From positions 18,715-82,714 of the forward strand of contig CAVSNS010000009.1 of assembly GCA_963729325.1 (NCBI GenBank): a stretch of 64,000 nucleotides of DNA. Reading direction: 5' to 3'. The notes under the pieces were generated by a model, which saw only the letters and a program-made list of their open reading frames with translations, was not told where the DNA came from and searched no databases. Position numbers and translations under genes: made by a program. Origin of the DNA: JABCYV01 sp963729325. Its GTDB lineage: Bacteria; Acidobacteriota; Terriglobia; Terriglobales; Acidobacteriaceae. Of the stretch, positions 35,091 to 45,958 are shown piece by piece. Every line of letters starts with the position of its first letter. Position 1 is the first letter of the stretch.

Positions 35091-36530
35091 CTATCCAACG
35101 GGCACGCTGAAATAAAAGACGGAGCCGTGTCCGAGTTGGCTAGTCACTCCAATTCGGCCACCGTGAGCTTCAACAATGGCTTTAGCAATGGCCAAACCCA
35201 TGCCGGTTCCCTGCACGCGAAGCCGTTGATTCCTTCCACGGTAAAACTTCTCGAAGATTAGTGACTGCTCGAAGTCGTCAATGCCAGGACCGCGGTCCGC
35301 CACGCTGATAGTCAACACTCCGTTCTTGACCTCTCCGGTGACGTAGATCGGGGCTTCCGGTGGAGAGTATTTTGCAGCATTTTCCAGAAGCTGCATCAGG
35401 ACTTCTTTGATTCGCCCCGAGTCGATACGGACCGGCGGCAAATCGGGAACAAGGCGCACCTCCACCGGACGCGCACTTAAGAGCTGCTTGGATTCGCGGA
35501 CAGCTTCCTCGATAACTTCCTGGATGTTATGCGGCTCCAGCCTCAACTCAACCTGGTTTGCGTCGAGTTGGGCCATCTCGGCGGCTTCGCCCACCAATCG
35601 ATTGAGCCGGTCACTCTCTTCGTTGATGACGGTCAACAACTCATGGCGTGGAGCCGGGTCGAGGTTCGGGCTGCCGAGCAGCGAAGTAACCGAAGCTTTA
35701 ATGGCAGTTAGAGGAGTGCGGAACTCGTGCGTCACCGAATCCAGCAAGATGGACCTCAGTTGCTCACTCTCGCGCGCGGCCTCGGCGCGTCCCAGTTTCT
35801 CTATGGCCCCGGCCCTTTCGATAGCGATTGCAATCAGGCTGCCCAGGGCTTCAAGAGTTTCACGAGACAGCAGCACGCCGGAGATGCCCATGCTGCCAAC
35901 CACGCGCGCACCCATCCGCAGAGGCATGAAGGCGACCTGGTTCTGCGCGTCAACCCTGGGCTCACCCCGCATGCAGACCATCTGCAGATCGTGGAGTTCG
36001 AGCCCATCGGTTCCGGGACCAGAGCGATAGACGTCGGGGCGGTTCGGGAGTGAAACGGCCGCGGCCTTTCCTCCAAAAGAATCCAGAATATAGCCTGGGA
36101 CCGCGTTCAGAAGTTCGGCCACGTTATCGCTGGAGAGCAGGTGTTGACTGAATCCGTAAAGGCGTTCCACGTCGCGACGGCGCTCGTTGGCGTTGCGAGC
36201 TTCCCGGCGGGCGCGCTCCGACAAATCACTGGCAATCACTGCGGTCACAAGGAATGCAAATAGTGCCACCCAATTCTGGGGATCTGCAATCGCGAATGTT
36301 CCAAAGGGAGGAAGGAAATAGTAATTGAATGCTGCGGCAGCAACGATCGCCGTGAACACGGCAGGCCGCAAGCCCCAGGTCGCGGAAAGGATCAGAACGC
36401 CAAGAAGAAAAGTCAAAGCGACTGTCGTGGGATTTACTTTGACTATTGTGTGATAGACAAAGACGATTACGAAGACCAGCGCTGCCGACGCGGCATAACG
36501 CAGAACTGACTTGATCACCTTCTGTTGCAC
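35091..36530 (-). CDS. membrane histidine kinase equal to the C-terminal half of KdpD
   Basis: I place the start at a GTG (36530), giving 479 residues; the frame stays open to 36683 but that would overlap the divergent gene. The order is four membrane helices of the DUF4118 type (ALVFVIVFVYHTIVKV, LTFLLGVLILSATWGL, FTAIVAAAAFNYYFLPPFG, ALFAFLVTAVIASDL), a GAF-like region, then the H-box SVTHEFRTPLTAIKAS, N-box LLENAAKYSPP, DRGPGIDDFEQSLIFEKF and GTGMGLAIAKAIVEAHGG. This is exactly the second half of canonical KdpD. The first half is encoded next door on the other strand. It presumably phosphorylates KdpE in response to potassium or turgor. Confidence 0.9.
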   Translation of the reverse strand: MQQKVIKSVLRYAASAALVFVIVFVYHTIVKVNPTTVALTFLLGVLILSATWGLRPAVFTAIVAAAAFNYYFLPPFGTFAIADPQNWVALFAFLVTAVIASDLSERARREARNANERRRDVERLYGFSQHLLSSDNVAELLNAVPGYILDSFGGKAAAVSLPNRPDVYRSGPGTDGLELHDLQMVCMRGEPRVDAQNQVAFMPLRMGARVVGSMGISGVLLSRETLEALGSLIAIAIERAGAIEKLGRAEAARESEQLRSILLDSVTHEFRTPLTAIKASVTSLLGSPNLDPAPRHELLTVINEESDRLNRLVGEAAEMAQLDANQVELRLEPHNIQEVIEEAVRESKQLLSARPVEVRLVPDLPPVRIDSGRIKEVLMQLLENAAKYSPPEAPIYVTGEVKNGVLTISVADRGPGIDDFEQSLIFEKFYRGRNQRLRVQGTGMGLAIAKAIVEAHGGRIGVTSQLGHGSVFYFSVPVG

Positions 36531-36585
36531 GAGCCGATTGTAGCTGACATCGACAATTCCACGAGGCTCGACGACAATAAGCGCG

Positions 36586-37707
36586 ATGCCAAAAACTCCC
36601 GAGCAATGGCTGGAAGCGGCCGCACCGGCGAAGAAGGGTGGCATCTTAAAGCTCTTTCTCGGGTATGCGCCGGGCGTAGGCAAAACCTACAGCATGCTGA
36701 GCGAGGCCATCCGCCGCCATAGCCGCGGTGAGGACGTCGTCATCGGAGTGATTGAAACTCACGGACGGAAGGCGACTGCGGACCTCGCGGGCCAGCTGGA
36801 GACCATCTCCAGAAAGAAGCTGGATTACAAGGGCGCAGTTTTTGAGGAGATGGATGTTGACGCCATCCTGACACGCAAGCCGCAGGTCGTATTAGTGGAC
36901 GAGTTGGCCCACACCAACGTAGAGGGCAGCAAACACCGAAAGCGTTACGAAGACATCTATGAACTTCTCGAGGCCGGCATGGATGTGCTTTCGACCATGA
37001 ACATTCAGCATTTGGAGAGTGTCACTCCCACCGTGCAAAACATCACCGGAATCCAAGTGCGAGAGACAGTGCCGGATTGGGTACTGAAGCGGGTCGATGA
37101 AGTGGTGATGTCAGATTTGACCCCGGAAGCACTGCAAAACCGCATGCGCCGCGGAGACGTGTATCCCCTCGATAGAGTGGGTCGCGCGTTGGACAACTTC
37201 TTTCGCCAAGGCAACCTCATTGCATTGCGAGAACTGGCGCTGCGCCAAGTCGCTCACGCCGTGGACAGGAGTCTGGAATCCTACCAAGAAAAGGAAGAGA
37301 CTGGCAGAACGGTTGCGGTCCGAGAGCGAATTGCAGTTTGCATCAGCTCCAATCCAGCCGCTCAGTATCTGATCGCGCGGGGAGCGCGTATGGCCCAGGC
37401 AATTGATGCCGAACTATACGTTTGCTACGTAGATCTGGGCCAGGACGGTGCGGACGCGAACCAGAAGACGCTAAACGCCAACATTCTGTTCGCCGAAAAT
37501 GTGGGCGCCACGGTGGTGCGGCTGAAGGGCAAGAGTGTTGGTCAGGCAGTAGCTGAGTTTGTCCACGAGAAGCACATTACTCAAGTCGTCTTCGGCCGTA
37601 CCGCGACCCGCGGGTGGAAGAGATATTTTTACCTCTCCGCCATTCATCAGTTCTTGCGTGGCGCTCCTGCCGTGGACGTCCACATCGTCACGCAGGATCC
37701 AGACTGA
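36586..37707 (+). CDS. kdpD: KdpD N-terminal half (KdpD ATP-binding domain plus Usp)
   Basis: 373 residues with no membrane segment. The KdpD domain is at the front, with its Walker-A-like LGYAPGVGKTYSML (from about residue 24), the following DVVIGVIETHGRKAT, VLVDELAHTNVEGSKHRKR and DVLSTMNIQHLESV. A universal-stress-protein domain follows (ERIAVCISSNPAAQYLIARG to QVVFGRTATRGW). The protein ends where canonical KdpD would enter its membrane domain. Its stop is eight bases before the kdpE start, so the two are co-transcribed. The catalytic half is on the opposite strand, divergent. It may act as a soluble nucleotide-sensing partner; that is inference. Confidence 0.92.
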   Translation: MPKTPEQWLEAAAPAKKGGILKLFLGYAPGVGKTYSMLSEAIRRHSRGEDVVIGVIETHGRKATADLAGQLETISRKKLDYKGAVFEEMDVDAILTRKPQVVLVDELAHTNVEGSKHRKRYEDIYELLEAGMDVLSTMNIQHLESVTPTVQNITGIQVRETVPDWVLKRVDEVVMSDLTPEALQNRMRRGDVYPLDRVGRALDNFFRQGNLIALRELALRQVAHAVDRSLESYQEKEETGRTVAVRERIAVCISSNPAAQYLIARGARMAQAIDAELYVCYVDLGQDGADANQKTLNANILFAENVGATVVRLKGKSVGQAVAEFVHEKHITQVVFGRTATRGWKRYFYLSAIHQFLRGAPAVDVHIVTQDPD

Positions 37708-37715
37708 TTCCCCCC

Positions 37716-38408
37716 ATGACCGAACACCGGCGCATCTTAGTGGTTGACGACGAACCCCAGATCACTCGGGTTCTGCGCACTGCCCTTTCCAGCCAGGGAT
37801 ATGACATTCGCGTGGCGAACGACGGTGAAACCGCGCTGGAGATCATGAAGGACTGGACCCCCGATCTGGTAATCACCGACCTTTCCATGCCCAACATGGA
37901 TGGGTTGGAACTGTGCCGCCGATTGCGGCTTTCAACCAAGATTCCGATCATCGTGCTTTCCGTTAAGGGAGAGGAAAGGACAAAAGTTCAGGCGTTGGAC
38001 GCCGGTGCAGACGACTACGTTACCAAGCCATTCGGGATCGAGGAACTGCTGGCCCGCGTACGTGCCAGTCTGCGTCGCCTTCCCCTGGACAGCGAGCAAG
38101 CGTCGGCGATTGAGATTGGTGATTTCCGAATCGATTTGGCTGCCCACAAAGTCGCGGTTCGTCATCGCGAGGTGCACCTCACTCCCAAGGAATTCGATTT
38201 GCTGGTTTATCTTGCGCGCCATCCTGGCAAAGTAGTAACCCACCGGACATTGCTAAGCGCGATTTGGGGTGGCCAGAGTACGGAACAGGTTGAGTATCTT
38301 CGAGTATTTGTTGGTCAGCTCCGCAAGAAGCTGGAACCGGAAGCGTCGTCACCCCGCTACATCGTTACTGAACCCTGGGTTGGATATCGCTTCGAGCCCG
38401 GCGAGTAA
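37716..38408 (+). CDS. kdpE: response regulator KdpE
   Basis: 230 residues. An intact receiver has the acidic pair in LVVDDEPQITR, the phosphoacceptor Asp in LVITDLSMPNMDGLE and the switch Lys in DYVTKPFGIEE. A winged-helix OmpR-type output domain follows (HLTPKEFDLLVYLARHPGKV, LRVFVGQLRKKLEPE, VTEPWVGYRFEPGE; the EPWVGYRF ending is typical of KdpE). It starts eight bases after the KdpD N-half. It should activate the kdp structural genes when phosphorylated by the split kinase. Confidence 0.93.
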   Translation: MTEHRRILVVDDEPQITRVLRTALSSQGYDIRVANDGETALEIMKDWTPDLVITDLSMPNMDGLELCRRLRLSTKIPIIVLSVKGEERTKVQALDAGADDYVTKPFGIEELLARVRASLRRLPLDSEQASAIEIGDFRIDLAAHKVAVRHREVHLTPKEFDLLVYLARHPGKVVTHRTLLSAIWGGQSTEQVEYLRVFVGQLRKKLEPEASSPRYIVTEPWVGYRFEPGE

Positions 38409-38513
38409 ACTTCCCATTTTCAGCCGGATGCCTCTTTGACGAACATTCTACGAAGTCTTTATTCAATCCTTACGGGTTTTATTATCCAATCAGATGAAGT
38501 TGAAAGGAATCTT

Positions 38514-38771
38514 ATGTCATCGATTCACAATGTATCCGCGGAAGATTTGGCTAAACTTTTTCATCACTATCACGAGGCTCTTGAACATGACTTCCACGGT
38601 CATGCGAGCCGGCAAGCGGATTTTTCCTGGGAGCAGGTTCCTCAAAACGAACGCAGACTGATGATCGCGGCGGCGCGGTTGACACTGCTGGAACTGGCTG
38701 CGAACTCTGAGATGGAGCAAGCCAATCGCCAGTATTTCGCCAAACCCGGCGAAGCGGATTGGGGTTGCTAG
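38514..38771 (+). CDS. small hypothetical protein in the kdp locus
   Basis: 85 residues from the ATG at 38514, which has GAAAGGA about seven bases upstream. It is soluble and mostly helical, with a His-rich N-terminal helix (LAKLFHHYHEALEHDFHGH) and then VPQNERRLMIAAARLTLLEL. I do not recognise the function. It lies between kdpE and the porin gene in the same direction, so it may be part of the same regulon. Confidence 0.65.
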   Translation: MSSIHNVSAEDLAKLFHHYHEALEHDFHGHASRQADFSWEQVPQNERRLMIAAARLTLLELAANSEMEQANRQYFAKPGEADWGC

Positions 38772-39042
38772 ATTCCCAAGTCGGTTTTCTTTACGAAATC
38801 CTTACAAACCGCTTAGCCCTTTTTTACGCCCGCAATTGTCAAATGATGTTTGCGGAGTATCCGTCAAAATTTGTGTCCGGGCGGTCACCATGAAACTGGT
38901 CTTCGCATCCTTATGTGTAGGCGCGGCGGTTTTCATGCTGCGCTTTCTGGTCGCCTTGCTGAGAGAAGTAAGGAACCTCTCGCAACGACCGGAGAGAGTT
39001 TATTTTGCGAAGTTCAATCCATCCAAGCGACGAGGAGAACTT

Positions 39043-40734
39043 ATGGTGATGAATCCTGAGGCACGTAAAAGCAAATCTTCCATAAAAGCTGGCAAGCGAA
39101 TGGCCCTCATTGCGCTAGCTGCGACGTGGCTCGTGCTTCCACTTCATGGTCAACAAGCAAGCGACGCCGCTTCTATCAACGGAGCGAGTTCAGCCGAGCC
39201 GCAGGGGACCGCTACGGATCAGCAGTCGCAGCAAGAGATTATGGATGAACTGGCGGCGATGAAGAAGCGCATCGAACAGTTAGAAGGGGAACTCAAGAAG
39301 CATGAAGCAGAAGGACAACCCACCACGGTCGTCCACACGGCCAAGGCGGGCACACCGCTGGCCGCCCCTCCGGGTACTTTTGCCACGACCGCTGCTTCCG
39401 CGGAAGCCGTAGCAGTGGCGGCGCCGCCCGCCACTTCGGAGACAAAGCCGGCCAAAGCAGAGCCGTTCGCTTTCGCCGACTGGACCTGGCTGAATGGCAA
39501 CCCACGAACCAAGGAACCCGCTTTTGACTCAAAGTTTTTCACTCCCGAAATCCGCGCGGACGTTGCCTACCACTACGACTTCAACCACCCCAAAGACGAT
39601 ACGATAAGCGGGTCAAGCGAAGTATTTCGCTCGAATGAAGTTAGCCTTACGCATCTGGGTGTGGGTGGAGACTTTCACTACGACCACGTTCGAGCACGCG
39701 TGCTCAGCCAGATAGGTTTGTATTCAACCGCTACGCCGCGCAACGATGCCAGCCCGGCGCGGGGACAATGGGATCTGGCCAATGCCTACCGGTATGTCAA
39801 CGAGGCCTATGGTGGCTATCACTTTGATGCGCTGCATGGGATCAACGTTGATGCCGGCATTTTTCTGTCCTACGTGGGCTTGTTCAGCTTTTACAACTTC
39901 GACAACTGGGCTTATCAACCTTCTTACGTCTCTTCGAACACGCCCTGGTTCTTCACCGGCATGCGCATCCAGGTGTTCCCCACCGAGAAGCTGAAGATCG
40001 AGCCCTGGATCATAAACGGATGGCAGTCCTATGGGCGCTTCAATGGCCGGCTTGGATTTGGTGGCCAGATTTTGTATCGCCCGACTGGTTGGCTTGAGAT
40101 TCTTTCGAACAATTACGGGGCAGGTGCGGACGCGCTAGGCATTCCCACCCGCACTCGCTATCACACGGACAACAGCATTGAAGTGAAGTACTACGACCAT
40201 CCGGAGCGCTTCTTGGACAAGATGGCCTTCTCGCTTACAGGTGACGCAGGCTGTGAGAGCGGTGGTGGCGTGAATTGCACGGGCAATCGCAAGAATGCGC
40301 AAGGACAGGTCGTGGCCTTCAAGCAAAGCTTCCTCGGTTTCATGCTTTACAACCGCTGGTGGTTCCACAAAGATCGTTACGGCTTTACGCTGGGCGGCGG
40401 AAAGATCAACAACCCCGGCCGTTACCTCGTGCTGCTGCCGCCAATCAACGGCGCAACTGCAGCTTCGGGAACACCTTACTTCACCGAGAATCCCGGCGAT
40501 CCGTTCAAGGCGTGGGATATGTCCGCGACCTATGACTACATGCCAAGCCAGTACATCACCTTCCGGTGGGAGTTCAATCATCGCTACGCCAATGTGCCCT
40601 ATTGGAGCGGCCCGGGCGGAATTACGCCTGCGGGAGGCAATCAAGGTCCGGCGGGCTCGATGGTGACTGGCTTCATACCGGATCTGCGCCATACCGAAGA
40701 CCGGGCCACTATGGCGATCCTGGTGAAGTTCTAA
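39043..40734 (+). CDS. outer-membrane beta-barrel porin (BBP2/OmpL-like)
   Basis: The ATG at 39043 has GAGGAG six bases upstream and opens a signal peptide (MALIALAATWLVLPLHG), giving 563 residues. A short coiled coil (QEIMDELAAMKKRIEQLEGE) follows, then an Ala/Thr/Pro linker and a large beta-barrel with alternating aromatic strands (YHYDFNHPKDDT, VLSQIGLYSTAT, FLSYVGLFSFYNFDNW, WRFEFN-like YITFRWEFNHRYANV) and a terminal Phe. The open frame continues upstream to 38836 and includes another ATG at 38890 starting a membrane-anchor-like segment. It precedes the kdpF miniprotein cluster by a few bases and probably supplies ion entry across the outer membrane. Confidence 0.85.
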   Translation: MVMNPEARKSKSSIKAGKRMALIALAATWLVLPLHGQQASDAASINGASSAEPQGTATDQQSQQEIMDELAAMKKRIEQLEGELKKHEAEGQPTTVVHTAKAGTPLAAPPGTFATTAASAEAVAVAAPPATSETKPAKAEPFAFADWTWLNGNPRTKEPAFDSKFFTPEIRADVAYHYDFNHPKDDTISGSSEVFRSNEVSLTHLGVGGDFHYDHVRARVLSQIGLYSTATPRNDASPARGQWDLANAYRYVNEAYGGYHFDALHGINVDAGIFLSYVGLFSFYNFDNWAYQPSYVSSNTPWFFTGMRIQVFPTEKLKIEPWIINGWQSYGRFNGRLGFGGQILYRPTGWLEILSNNYGAGADALGIPTRTRYHTDNSIEVKYYDHPERFLDKMAFSLTGDAGCESGGGVNCTGNRKNAQGQVVAFKQSFLGFMLYNRWWFHKDRYGFTLGGGKINNPGRYLVLLPPINGATAASGTPYFTENPGDPFKAWDMSATYDYMPSQYITFRWEFNHRYANVPYWSGPGGITPAGGNQGPAGSMVTGFIPDLRHTEDRATMAILVKF

Positions 40735-40750
40735 GCACGGGAGAGAAAGT

Positions 40751-40837
40751 ATGCAAGACCTTATTTGGATCGCTGTCACCATCGCATTCTTTCTGATTGC
40801 GATTGCTTATGTGCGGTTTTGCGATCGGATTCACTGA
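40751..40837 (+). CDS. 28-residue membrane miniprotein upstream of kdpF
   Basis: A complete frame encodes MQDLIWIAVTIAFFLIAI and then AYVRFCDRIH, one transmembrane helix ending in a conserved-looking Cys-Asp-Arg. It starts 16 bases after the porin stop, preceded by GAGAGAAAG, and ends ten bases before kdpF. Small proteins with this layout occur before kdpF in related genomes, from memory. It may help assemble or regulate the Kdp pump. Confidence 0.72.
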   Translation: MQDLIWIAVTIAFFLIAIAYVRFCDRIH

Positions 40838-40847
40838 GGTGAATGTC

Positions 40848-40937
40848 ATGAATCTTGAATCAATTCTCATGTTAGTTGTGAGTGTCCTGTTGATGATCTA
40901 TCTGCTGTATGCCCTGTTGCAGCCGGAGAAATTCTGA
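40848..40937 (+). CDS. kdpF: KdpF, small subunit of the K+-transporting ATPase
   Basis: 29 residues, one hydrophobic helix (ILMLVVSVLLMIYLLYALLQ) and the end PEKF, as in KdpF. GAGGTG lies just before the ATG. It is followed by kdpA with a two-base gap. KdpF stabilises the KdpABC complex in the inner membrane. Confidence 0.88.
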   Translation: MNLESILMLVVSVLLMIYLLYALLQPEKF

Positions 40938-40939
40938 AC

Positions 40940-42712
40940 ATGACCACGAACGGCTGGCTGCAGATCGTTGTGTTCCTGGTGCTGATATTCGCGGTCACCA
41001 AGCCGATGGGTGCATTCATGGCTCGGGTCTTCAACCGCGAGCGCACGTTCCTTGATCCTATTGCCCGGCCCATCGAACGTTTGCTATACCGCATGACCGG
41101 CGTCGACGAGAGCCAGGAGATGCGCTCGACAGAGTATGCCGTCGCTATGCTGCTGTTCAGCGGCGTTTCCATGCTGGTGCTGTATTTGATCGAGCGCCTC
41201 CAGCAGCACCTGCCGTGGAATCCGCAGAGATTCGGGGCGGTCGCTAAAGACCTGGCCTTCAATACCGCTGCATCCTTTACCACCAACACCAACTGGCAGA
41301 ACTACTCTGGCGAGACCACGATGAGCTATCTCACCCAGATGGCCGGTCTGGCCTATCACAACTTCGCTTCCGCTGCTGTCGGTATCGCGCTCGCTATAGC
41401 TTTCGTTCGCGGCGTCGCACGGCGAGAAAAGGAAACGATCGGCAACTTCTGGGTAGACATGACGCGCGCTACTTTATGGGTCCTGCTGCCGATGTGTGTC
41501 GTCTACGCCTTGGCGTTGGTTTCGCAGGGAGTCGTGCAGAACCTCAAGCCGTACGACACGGTGAAGCTAATTGAGCCGCAGCAAGTGCAGAAAACCGGCC
41601 CGGACGGAAAAACCACTGCTCAGACCGTGACCGAGCAGGTCATCGCACAGGGACCCGTTGCTTCTCAAGAAGCAATCAAGATGCTAGGCACGAACGGCGG
41701 CGGCTTCTTTAATGCCAACAGCTCCCATCCCTTTGAGAATCCGACACCGATCAGCAATTTCCTGGAGATGCTTTCTATTTTCGTCATCCCCGCAGGCCTG
41801 ACCTACACGCTCGGGCGCATGACGGGCTCGCAGCGTCACGGATGGGCGGTGTGGGCGGCCATGGCGTTCCTATTCCTGGCCGGAGTCACGACGGCCTACT
41901 GGGCGGAGGCACGTGGCAACCCGCTGCTGACGGGGGTGGATCAGCGGGTGAGCACTTTACAGCCCGGCGGCAACATGGAGGGAAAAGAAGTGCGCTTTGG
42001 CATTGCCGATTCGGCACTATTTGCCACGGTCACTACGGACGCGAGCTGCGGCGCCATTAATAGCTGGCATGATTCTTACACTCCGCTGGGAGGCATGGTT
42101 CCGCTGGTCAATATCATGCTGAGCGAAACCGTGTTCGGAGGCGTAGGAGCCGGACTGTACGGCATCCTGATCTACGTGGTCCTGGCCGTCTTCATCGCGG
42201 GCCTCATGGTAGGACGAACCCCAGAGTACTTGGGCAAGAAGATCGAAGCCTACGACGTGAAGATGGCGATGCTGGTGACGCTGGTTTTTCCGCTCGTGAT
42301 TCTTGCACTTACGGCCATTTCATCGGTGAAGGGATTTGGAACGTCCAGCATCAGCAATCCCGGTCCCCACGGTCTCACGCAAATCCTTTACGCCTTCACA
42401 TCCATGGCAGGCAATAACGGCTCCGCCTTCGGAGGACTCAACGGGAACACGCTCTGGTACAACACCGCGGGCGCAATGACCATGCTAGCGGGTCGATTCT
42501 TCATGATTATTCCCATGCTGGCCATTGCCGGAAATCTGGCGAAGAAGAGATATATTCCGCCTTCGCTGGGCACGTTTCCCGTGACTACGCCACTGTTCAG
42601 CGTGTTGCTGGTCGGCGTGATTTTGATTGTAGGTGCCTTGACCTTTTTCCCGGCGTTGAGCCTGGGACCCATACTCGAGCACTTGTTGATGTCGGCCGGC
42701 AAGACTTTCTGA
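40940..42712 (+). CDS. kdpA: KdpA, potassium-binding channel subunit
   Basis: 590 residues, the normal size, with about ten membrane helices. The four selectivity-filter segments are visible: FTTNTNWQNYSG, GTNGGGFFNANSSHPF, then CGAINSWHDSYTPLGG and MAGNNGSAFGG. It forms the K+ entry pathway of the high-affinity ATP-driven pump with KdpB, KdpC and KdpF. The ATG is two bases after kdpF, and the stop is six bases before kdpB. Confidence 0.97.
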   Translation: MTTNGWLQIVVFLVLIFAVTKPMGAFMARVFNRERTFLDPIARPIERLLYRMTGVDESQEMRSTEYAVAMLLFSGVSMLVLYLIERLQQHLPWNPQRFGAVAKDLAFNTAASFTTNTNWQNYSGETTMSYLTQMAGLAYHNFASAAVGIALAIAFVRGVARREKETIGNFWVDMTRATLWVLLPMCVVYALALVSQGVVQNLKPYDTVKLIEPQQVQKTGPDGKTTAQTVTEQVIAQGPVASQEAIKMLGTNGGGFFNANSSHPFENPTPISNFLEMLSIFVIPAGLTYTLGRMTGSQRHGWAVWAAMAFLFLAGVTTAYWAEARGNPLLTGVDQRVSTLQPGGNMEGKEVRFGIADSALFATVTTDASCGAINSWHDSYTPLGGMVPLVNIMLSETVFGGVGAGLYGILIYVVLAVFIAGLMVGRTPEYLGKKIEAYDVKMAMLVTLVFPLVILALTAISSVKGFGTSSISNPGPHGLTQILYAFTSMAGNNGSAFGGLNGNTLWYNTAGAMTMLAGRFFMIIPMLAIAGNLAKKRYIPPSLGTFPVTTPLFSVLLVGVILIVGALTFFPALSLGPILEHLLMSAGKTF

Positions 42713-42718
42713 GGAGCT

Positions 42719-44757
<2,039 letters not shown>

Positions 44758-44761
<4 letters not shown>

Positions 44762-45426
44762 TACCGTGACCGCGTGATTGTGTAGTCAAAAGTGGTCCGA
44801 GCCTTCTTGCGAGTAAATTTCCATTGGATCGGAAGGTGATGGCGATTCATACGGCGGCTCCAAGCGAGAGTTTGCCTTCGCAGAGAAGCCCGATCTCCGA
44901 TCCGGCGCTGGCCGAGGCATTGGCGCGAAAACAGACTGATCGCGATCTCGGCTTGGTTCAGCCAACTGCCGTGCTTCGGAGTGTAGTGCACCGTAAACCG
45001 ATCCCACAGCCAGCTTCCTGCCTTCTCGCCGAAGTGTTCCACCACCGCCTTGCGCGTATGCGAACTCAGATTGTCCAGCACCAAATGGATGCTGTCCGCC
45101 TCCGGGTAGCGGATCGCAACCTCCAGCAGGTAGTCGGCAAACTCGGGCGAAGAGCGATGAGCCGTCACCTTGGGGAAGTACTGCCCCGCTTTCGGTTCGA
45201 CTCCGCAGAACACGTTGGCGGTGCCGCAACGCAGGTATTCGCCATCGCGCCGCGCCACTCGTCCCGGCCTCATGGCCCAGGGAGGACGAACCTCTTGGTG
45301 GAGAACCACCGGTTTCTCATCCACACAAACCACCGGTTCCCGCTCACTCAGAGGCTTTTCATACACGGCCAAGATGTCCTCCATCCGCCGGATGTACTCC
45401 TCATCCAGTTCCGCCACGCACCACAT
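44758..45426 (-). CDS. IS630-family transposase, DDE domain (second frame)
   Basis: 222 residues. The catalytic triad is recognisable as VVCVDEKPVV, HLVLDNLSSHTRK and HGSWLNQAEIAISLF. The N-terminus (MWCVAELDEEYIRRMED) continues the HTH part encoded in the first frame, overlapping it by 26 bases. The join lies at a run of seven A on the minus strand (45426-45432). The stop codon, CTA on the plus strand at 44758-44760, includes the left TA target duplication, so it is completed by host sequence. Confidence 0.9.
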
Positions 45427-45948
45427 TTTTTTCCCGCCACGGCTTCAGGTCGTGGCTTTCCAGCAAGACCCGGATCGTTTCTCGTCCCACCCGCGGAACC
45501 AGTTTGCGTTTCACCACTTCTTCGGTCAGCAGGCGCACCGTCCAGCGCGAGCGGCCTTCCGGCGGAGGACCACACGCCAGCGCCACGATACGTTGCCGAT
45601 GCTGCGCATCCAGCAAGGCCGCTTTTCCCGGCCGTGGCCGCTCGTACAAGGCCCGCTCTAAGCCGCCTTGGCGATAGCGTTGGCTGGTCAGCCATACCGT
45701 CTTCGGGGTCAACCCTACGTTCTTCGCCACCTGCCGGATGGGCTGACCATCGGCCAACTGCCGCAGGGCCAAAGCGCGCAGCACCGTCCGCACGGGCTGT
45801 AAACCACTCTGCAACAAAAGCCGCAACTCCTGCTGTTCCCGCTTGGACAACCGAACCCAAGATCGCTCCTTCATGTCCCAGCTATAAGCTCGGACATGAC
45901 TTCTAACAAGTATCTACATGTATTACTATATATGTGGTCGAAGTACTA
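44759..45948. mobile_element. IS630-family insertion sequence between kdpB and kdpC
   Basis: TA occurs at both edges (44759-44760 and 45947-45948). The inner ends are imperfect inverted repeats: GTACCGTGACCGCGT on the left, and the complement of ACATGTGGTCGAAGTAC-like sequence on the right reading GTACTTCGACCACAT, sharing GTAC and GACC. Taking the element out gives GGCCTAGAGGGTTGTT followed by the kdpC ATG, so kdpB, its stop codon and the kdpC start are all restored. TA duplication is characteristic of the IS630/mariner superfamily. It is about 1.19 kb with two transposase frames on the minus strand, opposite to kdp transcription. Confidence 0.88.
45401..45874 (-). CDS. IS630-family transposase, helix-turn-helix part (first frame)
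   Basis: 157 residues. VRLSKREQQELRLLLQSG and a first HTH (IRQVAKNVGLTPKTVWLTSQ) lead into a winged-helix part (RWTVRLLTEEVVKRKLVP, RVGRETIRVLLESHDL). The frame ends at 45401 just after KPWREK. In one-frame relatives the sequence continues KPWREKMWC. Here a seven-A run lets the reader shift to the second frame, by transcriptional slippage or ribosomal frameshift; or the run is simply one base too long. Confidence 0.87.
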   Translation of the reverse strand: MKERSWVRLSKREQQELRLLLQSGLQPVRTVLRALALRQLADGQPIRQVAKNVGLTPKTVWLTSQRYRQGGLERALYERPRPGKAALLDAQHRQRIVALACGPPPEGRSRWTVRLLTEEVVKRKLVPRVGRETIRVLLESHDLKPWREKNVVRGGTG

Positions 45949-45958
45949 GAGGGTTGTT

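Noticed and set aside
44824..45906. 360-codon plus-strand open frame
   Set aside because: It is exactly antisense to the two IS630 transposase frames. Its Pro/Arg/Ala-rich content is the usual mirror of a high-GC gene, with no ribosome site.
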